From positions 1-27,642 of the forward strand of contig MLAK01000745.1 of assembly GCA_001839685.1 (NCBI GenBank): 27,642 bases of DNA, in the 5' to 3' direction. The DNA comes from Tritrichomonas foetus (Eukaryota > Parabasalia > Tritrichomonadida > Tritrichomonadidae). The notes below the pieces were generated by a model that saw nothing but the letters and a program-made list of their open reading frames with translations, was not told the DNA's origin and searched no databases. A program made the translations under genes and the position numbers. Below, piece by piece: positions 8,035-17,563 of this stretch (its first letter is position 1; every line of letters begins with the position of its first letter).

Positions 8035-8832
8035 TTAAGAATAGTAACTTTTTGGCATAAAATCAGCAAAAGCTACATTTCCAAGTGTTCCATCGGCAGG
8101 AATTCCCATGAATGAGCCAACGACTGGATCAACCTTGCTAGAAAACATCAGCTCGAAGTCAGTATCATCATTGCTAACGAGTGCAACTTCTCGAGCGATA
8201 TCTCTTGAATTTCTTCCAGAATTTGAATTAAAATTGAATTCCAAATCAGGATCAATTTCAATTTCTTCATCGTCGTCCAAAATATTATCATTGGATGATG
8301 CAATAGGTGGAGACGACTGGGTTGGACGGTTGATCAAAGGGACTAAAATGTGTGGAATTGATAATGTTGGCATGGTTGTAACTGATGATCCATGAAATGA
8401 TAATTTATTTGGATTCCTGTTTTGGGCGCAATTGAGAGTACTTGATGGATTCGATCCATTGATTCCGGTTGAGGTCAAATTCAAGGTCGATTTTGTGTTT
8501 GAGGTCAAATTTGATAGCTTCCCAAAATATGAAACACTTGCGCCACAGTAAAAGCGAAACATGGTGGAACAGGAACAGCAGAGGTCAGCGCACGTTGGGC
8601 TGAGCATTCTGGCCTGAATTCTTGACAAATCGCGAATTTCGACATTATTTGAGCGAATGCAAAAAATGTGGCGACAGGCGAGAAAGAAACGACGTTCGGA
8701 AGGTGGAATATTTGGCGTTGCTCCAGGTGGAAGAATCTGGCCACTTATTTGAATGTTTCCGCATCTGCAGGAGCTTGCAGCGCTCTTCATCGATGAGACT
8801 GAATTTTCCTTTGAATTGCAGATTGTAGGCAT
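8035..8832 (-). CDS. Cys-rich protein, possibly Mis18/Yippee-like zinc domain
   Basis: A 265-residue protein, not firmly recognised. The N-terminal 100 residues hold clustered cysteines: C22-x-C24-G, C53-x4-C58, and C81, C85, C86, C88, C96 within CADLCCSCSTMFRFYCG. The spacing and the LCC-x-C-S...F/Y pattern recall the zinc-binding fold of Mis18/Yippee/FAM72 proteins, but the first pair is C-x-C rather than C-x2-C, so the match is weak. The middle (about 105-180) is Ser/Asn/Thr-rich. An acidic stretch (LDDDEEIEIDPDLEF) sits near residue 190-205, and the last 40 residues (ELMFSSKVDPVVGSFMGIP and on) look folded. ATG 8832 is the first in frame. The gene is divergent from the broken gene at 8984. 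Confidence 0.7.
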   Translation of the reverse strand: MPTICNSKENSVSSMKSAASSCRCGNIQISGQILPPGATPNIPPSERRFFLACRHIFCIRSNNVEIRDLSRIQARMLSPTCADLCCSCSTMFRFYCGASVSYFGKLSNLTSNTKSTLNLTSTGINGSNPSSTLNCAQNRNPNKLSFHGSSVTTMPTLSIPHILVPLINRPTQSSPPIASSNDNILDDDEEIEIDPDLEFNFNSNSGRNSRDIAREVALVSNDDTDFELMFSSKVDPVVGSFMGIPADGTLGNVAFADFMPKSYYS

Positions 8833-8983
8833 TCAAATTTCAGAAAAAATGAATTTGGACTGCCAAAAAGAATAGATGTATACAAACCAAATAGTCTTAA
8901 CGTACGAAATCACTAAAATGATCCTTATCATCAGTATTACTTAATACCATCAGTCAAAAATCAAAACCCAAATAGCTAAAAGA

Positions 8984-9591
8984 ATGACGAAAATTTCCCT
9001 TATCGCAAACTTCGCAAATGGCCGAATTCAAAAATATTTCGAAAATGATTCTGAAGAAGCTATTGTTTCAGTTTTCGGGTGAACAGCTTTCAGTCAATTG
9101 TTAAATCTATTTTTTATAGTTATGAGCCATATTTATTCATAGTTTTGAAATTTTGCAACAATTAAACCGAAAAAAGAGCGATTTTGGAGAAAGCCTAAAA
9201 AAAAATTGTGAGAAGCTTTTTTTCCAAGAATCACAAAGATTATAATACTGCTTCCCATAATTCTATTTACACTTCTTCTATCGATTTTTAATTAAAAATC
9301 GCTAAAATTTTGATAGTTTTAACTCAGTGATGTTGAATTAATTCAATTTCCATTTGACAAATATGAATGTATTGAAATCTTTTCTGTCATAAAATTTTAG
9401 TATATGAAGAAAATAGACTGGCAGCCCTCAACAGCACATTCTCAAGCAGGGATACAGATACAACGATTGAAAGACCAAATCAAGAAAAATGGAATCCAAT
9501 ATGTTTTTTTCCAGACTCGATGCCAAGTGACTTTTCTGATGACTCGCCATTTAGATGGCAAAACATTCGTAATCTTCTCATTGATGCCTAA
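8984..9591 (+). pseudogene. Probable decayed gene, pieces in several frames
   Basis: Four protein-like pieces follow each other on the plus strand in shifting frames. 8984-9082 starts with ATG and reads MTKISLIANFANGRIQKYFE and on. 9073-9165 reads FRVNSFQSIVKSIFYSYEP and on. 9123-9245 includes EILQQLNRKKSDFGESL. 9376-9591 includes EENRLAALNSTFSS and ends SPFRWQNIRNLLIDA-stop. The last piece has no ATG near its start. The composition (mixed charged, aromatic, Trp, Pro) is unlike random A+T DNA. Frameshifts and stops separate the pieces, so a pseudogene is the simplest reading. A gene with unusual introns is possible, though no GTATGT...ACTAACACACAG pair is seen. The family is unknown. The 93-codon frame at 9404-9685 is an overlapping shadow. 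Confidence 0.4.
9282..9301. repeat. 20-bp perfect palindrome
   Basis: CGATTTTTAATTAAAAATCG reads the same on both strands. It lies inside the broken gene, between its third and last pieces. Confidence 0.75.
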
Positions 9592-10666
9592 ATTTTTTAT
9601 ATTTATATCAAAATTATTAATATTTTTTTATACTTCATTTTTGTATTTTGGAAAACATTATAATTTTCGATGGAGGGTCATATGATAATAAAAAGCACGA
9701 TTTATGATAAGAAATAATCAAGATATTAATGCTATAAAATCACTTTTTATCTCAATAATTCTCAGAAATTTCTGTGGGATTTATTTTTTTCTCACAATTT
9801 TTTTTTAGATTTGGTTTTCTCTGTATCTTGATTTTTAAATTATAATATTTATATATTATTAATAGGATTACAATTAAATAATTTTTAGATGACAATAATA
9901 TCAACAATTATTCATTTAGATCTCTCAATAGTCTTCTACATCTAGAGCTAGTTAGTTTGTATACATCTAAAAGAATTCATTTATTTTGTATGGTGTTTCT
10001 ATGGGTCATCTCAAAAAAAACTCAATCCATATTTTCATTCAAAATAAATAAATTTTTCTGACATGATCATTTATTTTTTTCAGAACTGTTAACAGTTCTG
10101 AAAAAAATAAATAATGATCAGAATTTTCAGATAAACCATCTACAGTGAAATCTACAGTTATTCTATCCATTTTTTATTTTTATTAGTTATTAATTGAGAA
10201 ATGATGCTATCTCTTTTTTAGTATCAAATTGTGCGTTTTGACAGATTTGTAACCCGAAATGAAATATCGTCACTTTTTCTGAAATATAATCTCACATTTC
10301 AATAGATAAATGAAATAATTTTCTTAATAATATTGAATAGTCGATTTATTATTCAAAACTTTACAAATAGTGTAATTCTTTTTTTTTTTTTTGATTTGTT
10401 TTTATTTATGCTAATTAGAAGATATTCTTTAGAAAATTTGGGTCATCAGTTCTTTTAATTATTTGTTTATGAAATACAATCGATTGGAAAAATTAATGAA
10501 TTTCCCATTATAAATAAAATGTTAGTTCCTCCTATATAAGACACAACAGTATAATTCAAACAAAAACAAAACAAAAGGAACAAATTTGAAAACATCGAAA
10601 AATAAATCTATTTAATATAATTATTTTTTGCAACACATCTCTAAAAATTTAACTCGAGCTTCCATG
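9592..10666. other. Gene-free region of about 1.1 kb
   Basis: This is the 3' side of both the broken gene and the Patched-like gene. It is very A+T-rich with homopolymer runs, including a long T run near 10379-10392. Apart from the perfect palindrome at 10069-10112, no coding frame, RNA gene or mobile-element ORF is seen. Confidence 0.55.
10069..10112. repeat. 44-bp perfect palindrome (22-bp arms, no spacer)
   Basis: The arms meet at GTTAAC (centre 10090/10091). The inner 10 bases of each arm are CAGAACTGTT and AACAGTTCTG, followed outward by T7/A7 and an ATTTA-type end. TGATCA continues on both sides (10064-10069 and 10115-10120), offset by a 3-nt insertion on the right. It could be a cruciform, a strong hairpin if transcribed, or a head-to-head pair of element ends. 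Confidence 0.85.
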
Positions 10667-13270
10667 TTATGAAGATTCAGTGCTTGATAAATTTTCCTTC
10701 TTTTCTGAATTATTTTGATTTTCAACTTTATTCACTTTTTTGCCTTCGTTTGAAGATTCCTCGTATCTTGGTTCAACTGCGCTGTCAGAATCTTCGTTTG
10801 AATCGATTGTCATTTTCTTTTCATTTCCTGACTCATCATCATCAGTCATTGCTTCAATCTTTGTCCGTGTTCGATGTGGCTTTGGACCGATGAACGAAAG
10901 CAATATTGGTAAAAGTACAAGCGAATATAGGAGTCCAGCAATGATTGTTCCGAAGAAAGTCTTGAAGAAAATGACAAAAATATTACTTTCACAGAAAGCG
11001 AGTGGGAAAACTGCCAAAAATGTTGAAATTCCACCAAGTAAAACTGCAAGTCCAACTTCTGCAATTGCATCTAAAACAGGATTTCCATATTTTCCAGTTG
11101 GATTTAAATACGCATGCATTACATGTGCACTGTAATCAACAGAAAGTCCAATTACAATCACAAGATTTCCGGCACTGATTGTATTTACACTGACATCCCA
11201 CCAAGTTAAGAAGTAACCAAAAACGGCAACATCAATTCCAGCTACAATGATAGTCACCATTAAGCTTGCCCATAAATCAGCAAGCATTAAAAGAATGATC
11301 ACGAAAACAATAGCTACAGCTACAAGTAAGTTTTGAAGAACTTGTTGGCCAATATCTTCATATTGTCCTGCTGTGATGAATTCAAAGGACCATGGATAGA
11401 AACTTGGATCTTCTAAATTATTTCTTGCATTTTGCATAAGTGCAACAGTGTCAAGGCCATCAGAAAGTGGAACATAAGAATAAGTACTTTTAATTGCTCT
11501 GATTGAAGTTCGTTTATCATCAGTAAAGATGAAATCAGCCTGATATCTGGAATACTGTGGAAGATTATAGAATTCTAAAATTAAAGGCATAAAATTATTT
11601 TGAGTGATTTCAACATTCTTTCTGGCACAATATGCTAAAAAGTTTTCAAACCAAGTATCTGCCTGCGTTGTTGCTAAGAATTTTCCAGTTTTGAAGGTTT
11701 GAATACTGTCATTAAAATGTTTTCGACCTTCCGCTGTTGCCAATTCCATTGGTTTTTCATTAACCAGGTAGATTTGTCCACAGATTTTATTAAATTTAGT
11801 TTCTTGAAGTTCATAATATTTATCTAAAAAAGAGCTTTTTGGGATCATTAAACGAATACTATATGTAATTCTATATTGTAAAGTTGCATAGATAGATACA
11901 CCGATCATAGCAAGTAATAAAATCAATAGGATTATTTTACCTGCGAGTGAGAGAATCACATTTTTATAAAACCAAATTGAATACTTTTCGAACTTTCCTT
12001 CTTGTTTAGCTATTTTTTGAGCTTTTTGGTAATTTTCTTCACTGATTTTATTACAAAAGAATGGATCAGCACGTCGATTTTCTTTCCAACGTGATTCCAT
12101 TGCTAATACTGGACCAACCATGAAATATGTTAAAATATAATTCAAGAAGAAACAAAGACTAGAAAAGCCTGCAAATGATGCCAATGCCGGAATTGGTGTA
12201 ATTGCACCAATTGCAAACGCAACAATGTTAGTTAAAACTGAAATCGTGATTGTTGCACCAGATGATTTGAAAGCATCAATGAAACGTTCTTCAAGAGTTT
12301 CTTTTTGTGAGTCATCAAGAAATCTTGTAATTAAATATATACTGTCAGTTGCAATACCTAAAATAATGAAAGGAATAACAGAAACAGGCGGGGCATAATC
12401 AATTCCACAATATGAACCTAATCCAATGGAACCAGCAAAAGCAAGACCAGTTTCAATAATGGCGACAATTGCAAGGAAAATTCTGGTTTGTCCATATTTT
12501 ATTTTTCCAAGCGTAAGAGAAATGAAAACAAGACAAAGTGCATATGAAATACCAAGAAACTTCAAATCTCCTGTAACACTGTTTTTCAACTCACGTCCTT
12601 GAGCTCCTGCTGAGTTTGGATATAGTTCAAATCCTTCCATTTCATGAAGTTGATCGAAATATGCTTCAAAATCATCAACTGCTGTTAAGTTATCATGAAG
12701 TTGGAAAAACATTAACCACACATAGCTCGAACTAACTTTTTCAGGATCATATTCACCTGTGAATGATGAAACATTGACCATAACAGATGTTTTCAATGTG
12801 TTTTTGACTGATGCATCATCTTTCTCTTCCTGAAGGGCGGCTCTTCTATTTTGCCATGCAAATAATGGCGAATTGACAAAGCACGATGCGCCCATTTTTT
12901 GACAGGAATTGGCAAGTGATGGATGTGATGTGATTTCTTCGTAAATATTCATAATCTTTAAGAGATTCTCTTTTGTTAGTAAATCGTTTCCTGGGCTTGT
13001 CACATATAATCCGTGCATCTTAATATCTTGGCCGAATATTGATGTATATCGCGCGTAATCTGTGAGTGATTGAGAGCCCTCTGGAATCCAAGTGTCCTGC
13101 ACAGCTGTGACATAGTTTCGTTTGAGCCACCCTGAACATAATGCGACGTCGATAATCAATGCGACAAGGAAAGAAATCCACGACCAGCGCCATACCACGT
13201 ATCCAATCTTAGCAAAAATCATCTCGAAGAAATGTTCAACTGCTAGGGAAATCTTGTGCATGCAATTCAT
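10667..13270 (-). CDS. Patched-related RND-family membrane protein (sterol-sensing domain)
   Basis: An 867-residue protein with the two-fold RND plan of Patched/NPC1-type proteins: TM1 at about 30-48, a large extracytoplasmic loop (about 50-235), a five-to-six helix bundle (about 238-400) corresponding to the sterol-sensing domain, TM7 near 435-455, a second large loop, and a final bundle (about 640-790). The TM4 motif ILGIATDSIYLITRF and the TM10 motif VIGLSVDYSAHVMHAYL carry the conserved Asp residues of the family's ion-coupling site. The C-terminal 70 residues are cytoplasmic, charged and Ser/Glu/Asn-rich. Proteins of this family move or sense sterols and other lipids; the exact substrate cannot be read from sequence. 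Length suits a Patched-related (PTR/PTCHD) protein, shorter than NPC1. The ATG at 13270 is followed by a second at residue 4. Confidence 0.9.
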   Translation of the reverse strand: MNCMHKISLAVEHFFEMIFAKIGYVVWRWSWISFLVALIIDVALCSGWLKRNYVTAVQDTWIPEGSQSLTDYARYTSIFGQDIKMHGLYVTSPGNDLLTKENLLKIMNIYEEITSHPSLANSCQKMGASCFVNSPLFAWQNRRAALQEEKDDASVKNTLKTSVMVNVSSFTGEYDPEKVSSSYVWLMFFQLHDNLTAVDDFEAYFDQLHEMEGFELYPNSAGAQGRELKNSVTGDLKFLGISYALCLVFISLTLGKIKYGQTRIFLAIVAIIETGLAFAGSIGLGSYCGIDYAPPVSVIPFIILGIATDSIYLITRFLDDSQKETLEERFIDAFKSSGATITISVLTNIVAFAIGAITPIPALASFAGFSSLCFFLNYILTYFMVGPVLAMESRWKENRRADPFFCNKISEENYQKAQKIAKQEGKFEKYSIWFYKNVILSLAGKIILLILLLAMIGVSIYATLQYRITYSIRLMIPKSSFLDKYYELQETKFNKICGQIYLVNEKPMELATAEGRKHFNDSIQTFKTGKFLATTQADTWFENFLAYCARKNVEITQNNFMPLILEFYNLPQYSRYQADFIFTDDKRTSIRAIKSTYSYVPLSDGLDTVALMQNARNNLEDPSFYPWSFEFITAGQYEDIGQQVLQNLLVAVAIVFVIILLMLADLWASLMVTIIVAGIDVAVFGYFLTWWDVSVNTISAGNLVIVIGLSVDYSAHVMHAYLNPTGKYGNPVLDAIAEVGLAVLLGGISTFLAVFPLAFCESNIFVIFFKTFFGTIIAGLLYSLVLLPILLSFIGPKPHRTRTKIEAMTDDDESGNEKKMTIDSNEDSDSAVEPRYEESSNEGKKVNKVENQNNSEKKENLSSTESS

Positions 13271-13946
13271 GATGGGAATGCGAGAAAAATAAACTTCGAG
13301 GAAAAAAGAAATAATTATTTTTTCAAAGGGGTTGATTTATTTTCTAAGAATTCATGTAGTCAAAAAAATAGAATCATTGACAGTTTTATAGAAATTTCAA
13401 GGAAAATGGGTTTGTTTCTAAACTGAAATTAACTCAAATGTGTTATAAAAGTAGTGAACAGATAGCATTGAAAAGGTGATTTAGAAACAGAATTTTCTAA
13501 TTTGAATGATTATTACTTTTCAAGAGAAAATACCAAAATTAATTCAAAATAGTGACCGAAAAAAATAACTCAAACTTTGGACTTTTTCTGATGAAATTAA
13601 AAATGATCTTCACAAAAAAATTGTGAGAATTATCCTAAAAGTATTGGAAATTTTGTTATAGAATCATTGGTTCGTGTTAAATCGGCTTTTCTTTCTGTCG
13701 ACACACGATTTTTATGAAAAAGATGAAATGTCTATGATGTGTGAATGTCAAATTTTTTATTTCTTCATCGAATCTCTATTCATGAACCAAGTTGTTCATA
13801 ATATACTATTTTGAGCATTTTATCATCTGTGCACGTATATGAATAAATGTTGAACTCATTGAAAGCTTTAATTCATTAAAATATTTTTTTTTTTTGTCAT
13901 TTTCTTCATTTCCAAAATTAATAAACGTGCTTCTCTCAATTTTCTC
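13271..13946. other. Divergent intergenic region with TAAACG box
   Basis: This separates the Patched-like gene from the PP2A gene. ATAAACGTGC at 13921-13930 (TAAACG 13922-13927) lies 19 nt before the PP2A ATG and is almost identical to the box before the ADA2-like gene. TCATT, an initiator-like site, lies at about 13898. Otherwise it is A+T-rich with no gene seen. Confidence 0.5.
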
Positions 13947-15173
13947 ATGAATGCATTTCAAGCGCAATATTACAAAGAACAAAAAAACGAGATATACTCC
14001 ACACTATTATTTCAAAAAGACATTGAAGTTGCGAAGGAGTTTCAAAAAATTCGTCCTTCATCAAAAATTACAATTCCTATTTTTTCAAACAAATTTTCTT
14101 TTTTTAGTAATAACGAAATTAACAGTTTAAATATTAAGAATAAGTTACAGAAAAACAATTTTAAAACTTTATCTCAATCTCAATTAGATAAAATATCCAG
14201 AATACTAGATTATCCAAATAAGAGTAAAATTGGTGTTGAAAACATAGATTTTAATTGTATTGCTCAAGATATAGATTCACACGATCAGATAATATCAAAA
14301 AAAGTCATCAAGCAGTTCACAAAGAAGAGTTACTTCGATTCCAAAAATTATATTGATTTCATTAGACACAAATCTCTACATGACCAAGCATTTTTTCGTT
14401 TTCTTGAAATTGATCCTACTACTGTTGATTCGATATCTGTTGATACCTTTCGTTGCTTTCTTGAATCTTATTCAAGTAATATTAAGTCACTTGAGCGTCT
14501 CAATGATGATTTAGATTATTTTCAAGAGTATTACTTCGAAATTGTGACTACAATTTTCATATTTCATTTATGTCATTTGAAGAATTCCATAATTCCTATT
14601 GCTTCTCTCTTCACTAGTAATCTGTTACTCCAGTATATGAATATGGATTATTTTCCAAAAAAGAAAAATGAACTTTCACTGAAACTAATTATCGATTATT
14701 ATTCATTATTTGTTAAACTTGCAGATGGTTCTGAACTTTTATATCAAAGACACATCAAAACTATTAAAAATGTGACTTTTACTGATGTTTTTCTCGAATC
14801 TCTTTTTGAAGAACTTCAACTCTATGAAGGCGGGTTAGACATGACTTTATTCATTACACTCATTCTTGCATTAAATAATATGACAAATGAAGTAGGAACA
14901 GATTATTTTTTCACTATTATTGATATTGACAAAAAAGGATATATATCCCAATATGATATTTTATATTTTTACAAAGGAATGATTCAAGAAATTGAGCTTT
15001 TAGAACATGACTTTGATTCATTCTATGCAAAATTACTTGATATTGCAAAATGCAATGAAAAAGTGATAACAAAGGATGTTTTAGTGCAATCTAAAACACA
15101 AGATGCTTTCTTTAAAATGTTGTTTGATATAAATACGTTTAAAGAATTGGAAGATATTGAAGATGACAATTAA
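13947..15173 (+). CDS. PP2A regulatory subunit B'' (PPP2R3-like), EF-hand protein
   Basis: A 408-residue protein with the core of the B'' family of protein phosphatase 2A regulatory subunits, which bind the PP2A scaffold and choose substrates, often in a calcium-dependent way and often at centrosomes or basal bodies. The C-terminal half carries the family's signature: an EF-hand loop at 326-337 (DIDKKGYISQYD), followed by ILYFYKGM, then HDFDSFYAKLLDIAK and ITKDVLVQSKTQDAFFKMLFDINTF, equivalent to the paired EF-hand region of PPP2R3. Position 12 of the loop is Asp instead of Glu. A more degenerate first EF-hand-like region lies around 150-200. The N-terminal 100 residues are lineage-specific. 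It is codirectional with the LisH gene, 337 bp apart. Confidence 0.85.
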   Translation: MNAFQAQYYKEQKNEIYSTLLFQKDIEVAKEFQKIRPSSKITIPIFSNKFSFFSNNEINSLNIKNKLQKNNFKTLSQSQLDKISRILDYPNKSKIGVENIDFNCIAQDIDSHDQIISKKVIKQFTKKSYFDSKNYIDFIRHKSLHDQAFFRFLEIDPTTVDSISVDTFRCFLESYSSNIKSLERLNDDLDYFQEYYFEIVTTIFIFHLCHLKNSIIPIASLFTSNLLLQYMNMDYFPKKKNELSLKLIIDYYSLFVKLADGSELLYQRHIKTIKNVTFTDVFLESLFEELQLYEGGLDMTLFITLILALNNMTNEVGTDYFFTIIDIDKKGYISQYDILYFYKGMIQEIELLEHDFDSFYAKLLDIAKCNEKVITKDVLVQSKTQDAFFKMLFDINTFKELEDIEDDN

Positions 15174-15510
15174 TATTTTGACAGCAAACTAATTCTTTAA
15201 AAGTATTTATATGTTTCGATTTGAAAATCTTATATAGATATATGTATGGTGAAATTAGATATGTATAAATAAATTATATTAACAAATTCTGGTAAATTTA
15301 TGAATTTTTTCAGTGTATTTCCTCAAAAAAAATTGATTGGTCTTATAATGATACCACTATTGATTCTTGTGGTAAGGTAACTTTGTTTATTAATACAAGT
15401 GACATAATGCTCAAAAAAACTCTATTTAGGCAAAAATGTCAATTGAATGATTTCTGATCGGTATTCTTCTCAAATTATTGAATCCGACCGTTTAAGATAA
15501 TAATAAAAAA
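15174..15510. other. Intergenic region
   Basis: A+T-rich spacer between two plus-strand genes. Its only clear element is the M3-like box at 15486-15493. Two near-identical short segments, TGATACCACTATTGATTCTTG and its surroundings, show no repeat structure. No gene is seen. Confidence 0.5.
15486..15493 (+). promoter_or_regulatory. M3-like box GACCGTTT
   Basis: GACCGTTTA ends 17 nt before the ATG of the LisH-like gene. It fits the T. vaginalis M3 consensus exactly and shares the TTTA extension with the copies at 3713 and 20962. Confidence 0.6.
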
Positions 15511-16665
15511 ATGAAGAAATCAGTGCCAAAATATCGTGGACAAAGAATTTCACATGCTGATCTTGTTGCAGAATCGAGAGAAACATTGAGACAAGCCGGT
15601 GTCGGAAATCACGAACGTGCAATGTTTATCACAGAGTTGAGTAAAGCCGTTGTTGGAAACAAGAATCCGCTTTTATATCAAATTCAGCCAAAAATGAGAT
15701 TCCACACCTCAAAAGCTTGGAAGAAAGCATATGATTTGGTTTTCACATTTATCGCGGAAAATAATTTAGAAAAAACGCTCGAAACAATTGGTGTCGAAAT
15801 GGGCGAAACTTTACAGCAAACATCACAACGTCTTGCCAATGAGTCAGGAATGAGTTTCAGCTATGTATTAAACGTCGATCGAGGAACAGATACATTCGAT
15901 CAACGAGTTAGACGCTACGCTCAGAATTCTGATTCCGAATCAATCTCAGAACGCGCCCCTTCACCTCCACAAACCCACAAAGGTGTTCAAAACACGCCCG
16001 AACGCAAATCCAGACAACAGAATCAATCCAGCTTTTCGCAGGCACCTCGGGAGGAGCCAAAAAAAGAAGAAGTAAAGCAAAGAAGAACAAAAAGGGCGGT
16101 TAAAAGGACAAAAAAGCCAGAAAATCTTTCAATTCAGGCCCCGCCGCATGAAGAAATCAATTCATCAATCAATCCAACTTTAAAAGGAAATACAGCTAAT
16201 AAAAATATCATTTTAGGAGCACCTGAAGGTGAATTATCGCCAAATTCAAAAAGAGGAGGAGGTTTCTCTCAAAAACTGCCGCCAATGAAGCCAACAGACC
16301 CACAGGAAGCTGCAACAATTGATAAGTCTAACTATCCAAAGCCCCTTTCGCCTTCAAAAGGTCAAAGCCCATTTTCAAGAGATGACAAAAATCAGCAACA
16401 GAGAAATAAGCCAAAAGATCAGCAGGCGAGGGCGCAGCCAGGCGCAAACGATTTCGACCCGAGAGCTGTTGCACAGAAAAGTGCCCTCAAAAACGCAAAA
16501 GCTGCTCAGCAGGAACAAAAAAGGAAGTTGAAGGTCAAAGGAATGGATTACTTCATGGATACGTTAAGGTCTTCAGAAAGTGATTATGAAGTAACAACAC
16601 AAAGTGAATTCGAAGTCAGTGAACAAGACATGAAGCATGATATTCTTTCGTCTTCCACTGAATAA
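15511..16665 (+). CDS. LisH-like motif protein with basic, Gln/Pro-rich middle
   Basis: A 384-residue protein of unknown family. Residues about 73-98 (AYDLVFTFIAENNLEKTLET and on) fit the LisH dimerisation motif, in which a hydrophobic helix L-x2-Y/F-L/I precedes G/N-x-x-K/x-T-L. The motif is common in centrosomal, ciliary and dynein-associated proteins such as FOP and LIS1. The N-terminus (1-70) is a conserved-looking helical segment. From about 145 the protein is disordered: Ser/Gln/Pro/Lys-rich, with a basic stretch near 190-200 (RRTKRAVKRTKK). The last 40 residues turn acidic (SESDYEVTTQSEFEVSEQD). A microtubule-organising or basal-body role is inference. The ATG is 17 nt after an M3-like box. 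The stop TAAATT overlaps a TAAA element. Confidence 0.8.
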   Translation: MKKSVPKYRGQRISHADLVAESRETLRQAGVGNHERAMFITELSKAVVGNKNPLLYQIQPKMRFHTSKAWKKAYDLVFTFIAENNLEKTLETIGVEMGETLQQTSQRLANESGMSFSYVLNVDRGTDTFDQRVRRYAQNSDSESISERAPSPPQTHKGVQNTPERKSRQQNQSSFSQAPREEPKKEEVKQRRTKRAVKRTKKPENLSIQAPPHEEINSSINPTLKGNTANKNIILGAPEGELSPNSKRGGGFSQKLPPMKPTDPQEAATIDKSNYPKPLSPSKGQSPFSRDDKNQQQRNKPKDQQARAQPGANDFDPRAVAQKSALKNAKAAQQEQKRKLKVKGMDYFMDTLRSSESDYEVTTQSEFEVSEQDMKHDILSSSTE

Positions 16666-16888
16666 ATTTTTTTGATACCAATTTGAGGATATTCTAAAAA
16701 TCTTATGACATTTATTATTTTATTCGTTTTTGAGTAATGATATATTTTTGGGAAAATCTACCGCTATTTGGTGTAATGATATATTATATTGTTAGTTGAT
16801 GTATAATAAATAAATAAATGATAATATTATTAATATATCAGATGTTATCGAAGATATTCTAAAAATAAAATAAAAAAAATTATTTTGA

Positions 16889-17563
16889 ATGGAAACTGAT
16901 CGTCATGAATTACCTCGAATCTTTAAAGAAGGAGGAACATGGCTAGTTTGGACAGCAAATGAAATTGAGACACTTTGGACAACTGCACATGTTATTGGAG
17001 CTGCAACAATGACCGCTCCATTTTTTCCAAAACAATCTAATGAACTCTCTTTACCTTACGAAATCATGCCATGTGAAGTTAAATGGTGTCATGAAAAGGG
17101 TTTTTGCCGACTTGTTGTGGCAAAATTTAAAATTGACTTTTGTGAAATTGATAAATCTAAGATTCCAGTCAACTACGATAAAGAAGTGAAAATAGATGAT
17201 GAATCTGAATATGACATTGTGTTCACTGATCCTCCTGAAGTTGATGAAATTGAATATAAAACCTATTGCATTTTAAGACAGAAAGGATTTTGGGTCACTG
17301 ATGGAAAGAATTATGGATGTAATTTTTCTATTTATAAAGAAGAACCATGGAAATGTCATTCTTCAGCTTTAGTATGGTGTGAAGAAAGCATTTTAAATAC
17401 AAGAAATCTGATTCAGCACGTAAGAATTGCAGAATCAACTAAAAAAAGTGCTGTTACTGCAATTTTATACAACAATGAAATCAAATTTATTGATTTCACA
17501 CGTTATAAAGCTCCAGAAGAGAAAGATGATATGATAATTCAGGATCCAGACGAAAATGAATAG
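16889..17563 (+). CDS. TSEN34: tRNA-splicing endonuclease catalytic subunit (TSEN34/Sen34-like)
   Basis: A 224-residue protein with the catalytic fold of tRNA intron endonucleases, which cut pre-tRNA at the splice sites. The C-terminal domain (about 121-205) has the family signature: helix EYKTYCILRQKGFWVTDG, then NYGCNFSIY, then CHSSALVWC, then HVRIAESTKKSAVTAIL. The expected Tyr-His-Lys triad is Y149, H157 and K186 (or K185). The 8-residue Tyr-His spacing matches human TSEN34. The N-terminal 100 residues have the shorter, variable domain with a GTWLVW segment. The end is acidic. Length is somewhat below animal TSEN34 (about 310). It could be the paralogous catalytic subunit TSEN2, but small size and N-terminal layout favour TSEN34. 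It is codirectional with, and 223 bp after, the LisH gene. No M3-like box is seen. Confidence 0.85.
   Translation: METDRHELPRIFKEGGTWLVWTANEIETLWTTAHVIGAATMTAPFFPKQSNELSLPYEIMPCEVKWCHEKGFCRLVVAKFKIDFCEIDKSKIPVNYDKEVKIDDESEYDIVFTDPPEVDEIEYKTYCILRQKGFWVTDGKNYGCNFSIYKEEPWKCHSSALVWCEESILNTRNLIQHVRIAESTKKSAVTAILYNNEIKFIDFTRYKAPEEKDDMIIQDPDENE

Noticed and set aside
9404..9685. 93-codon frame as a real small gene
   Set aside because: It ends in a Phe/Ile/Leu/Tyr-rich A+T tail, and the overlapping frame at 9376-9591 has a more protein-like sequence.
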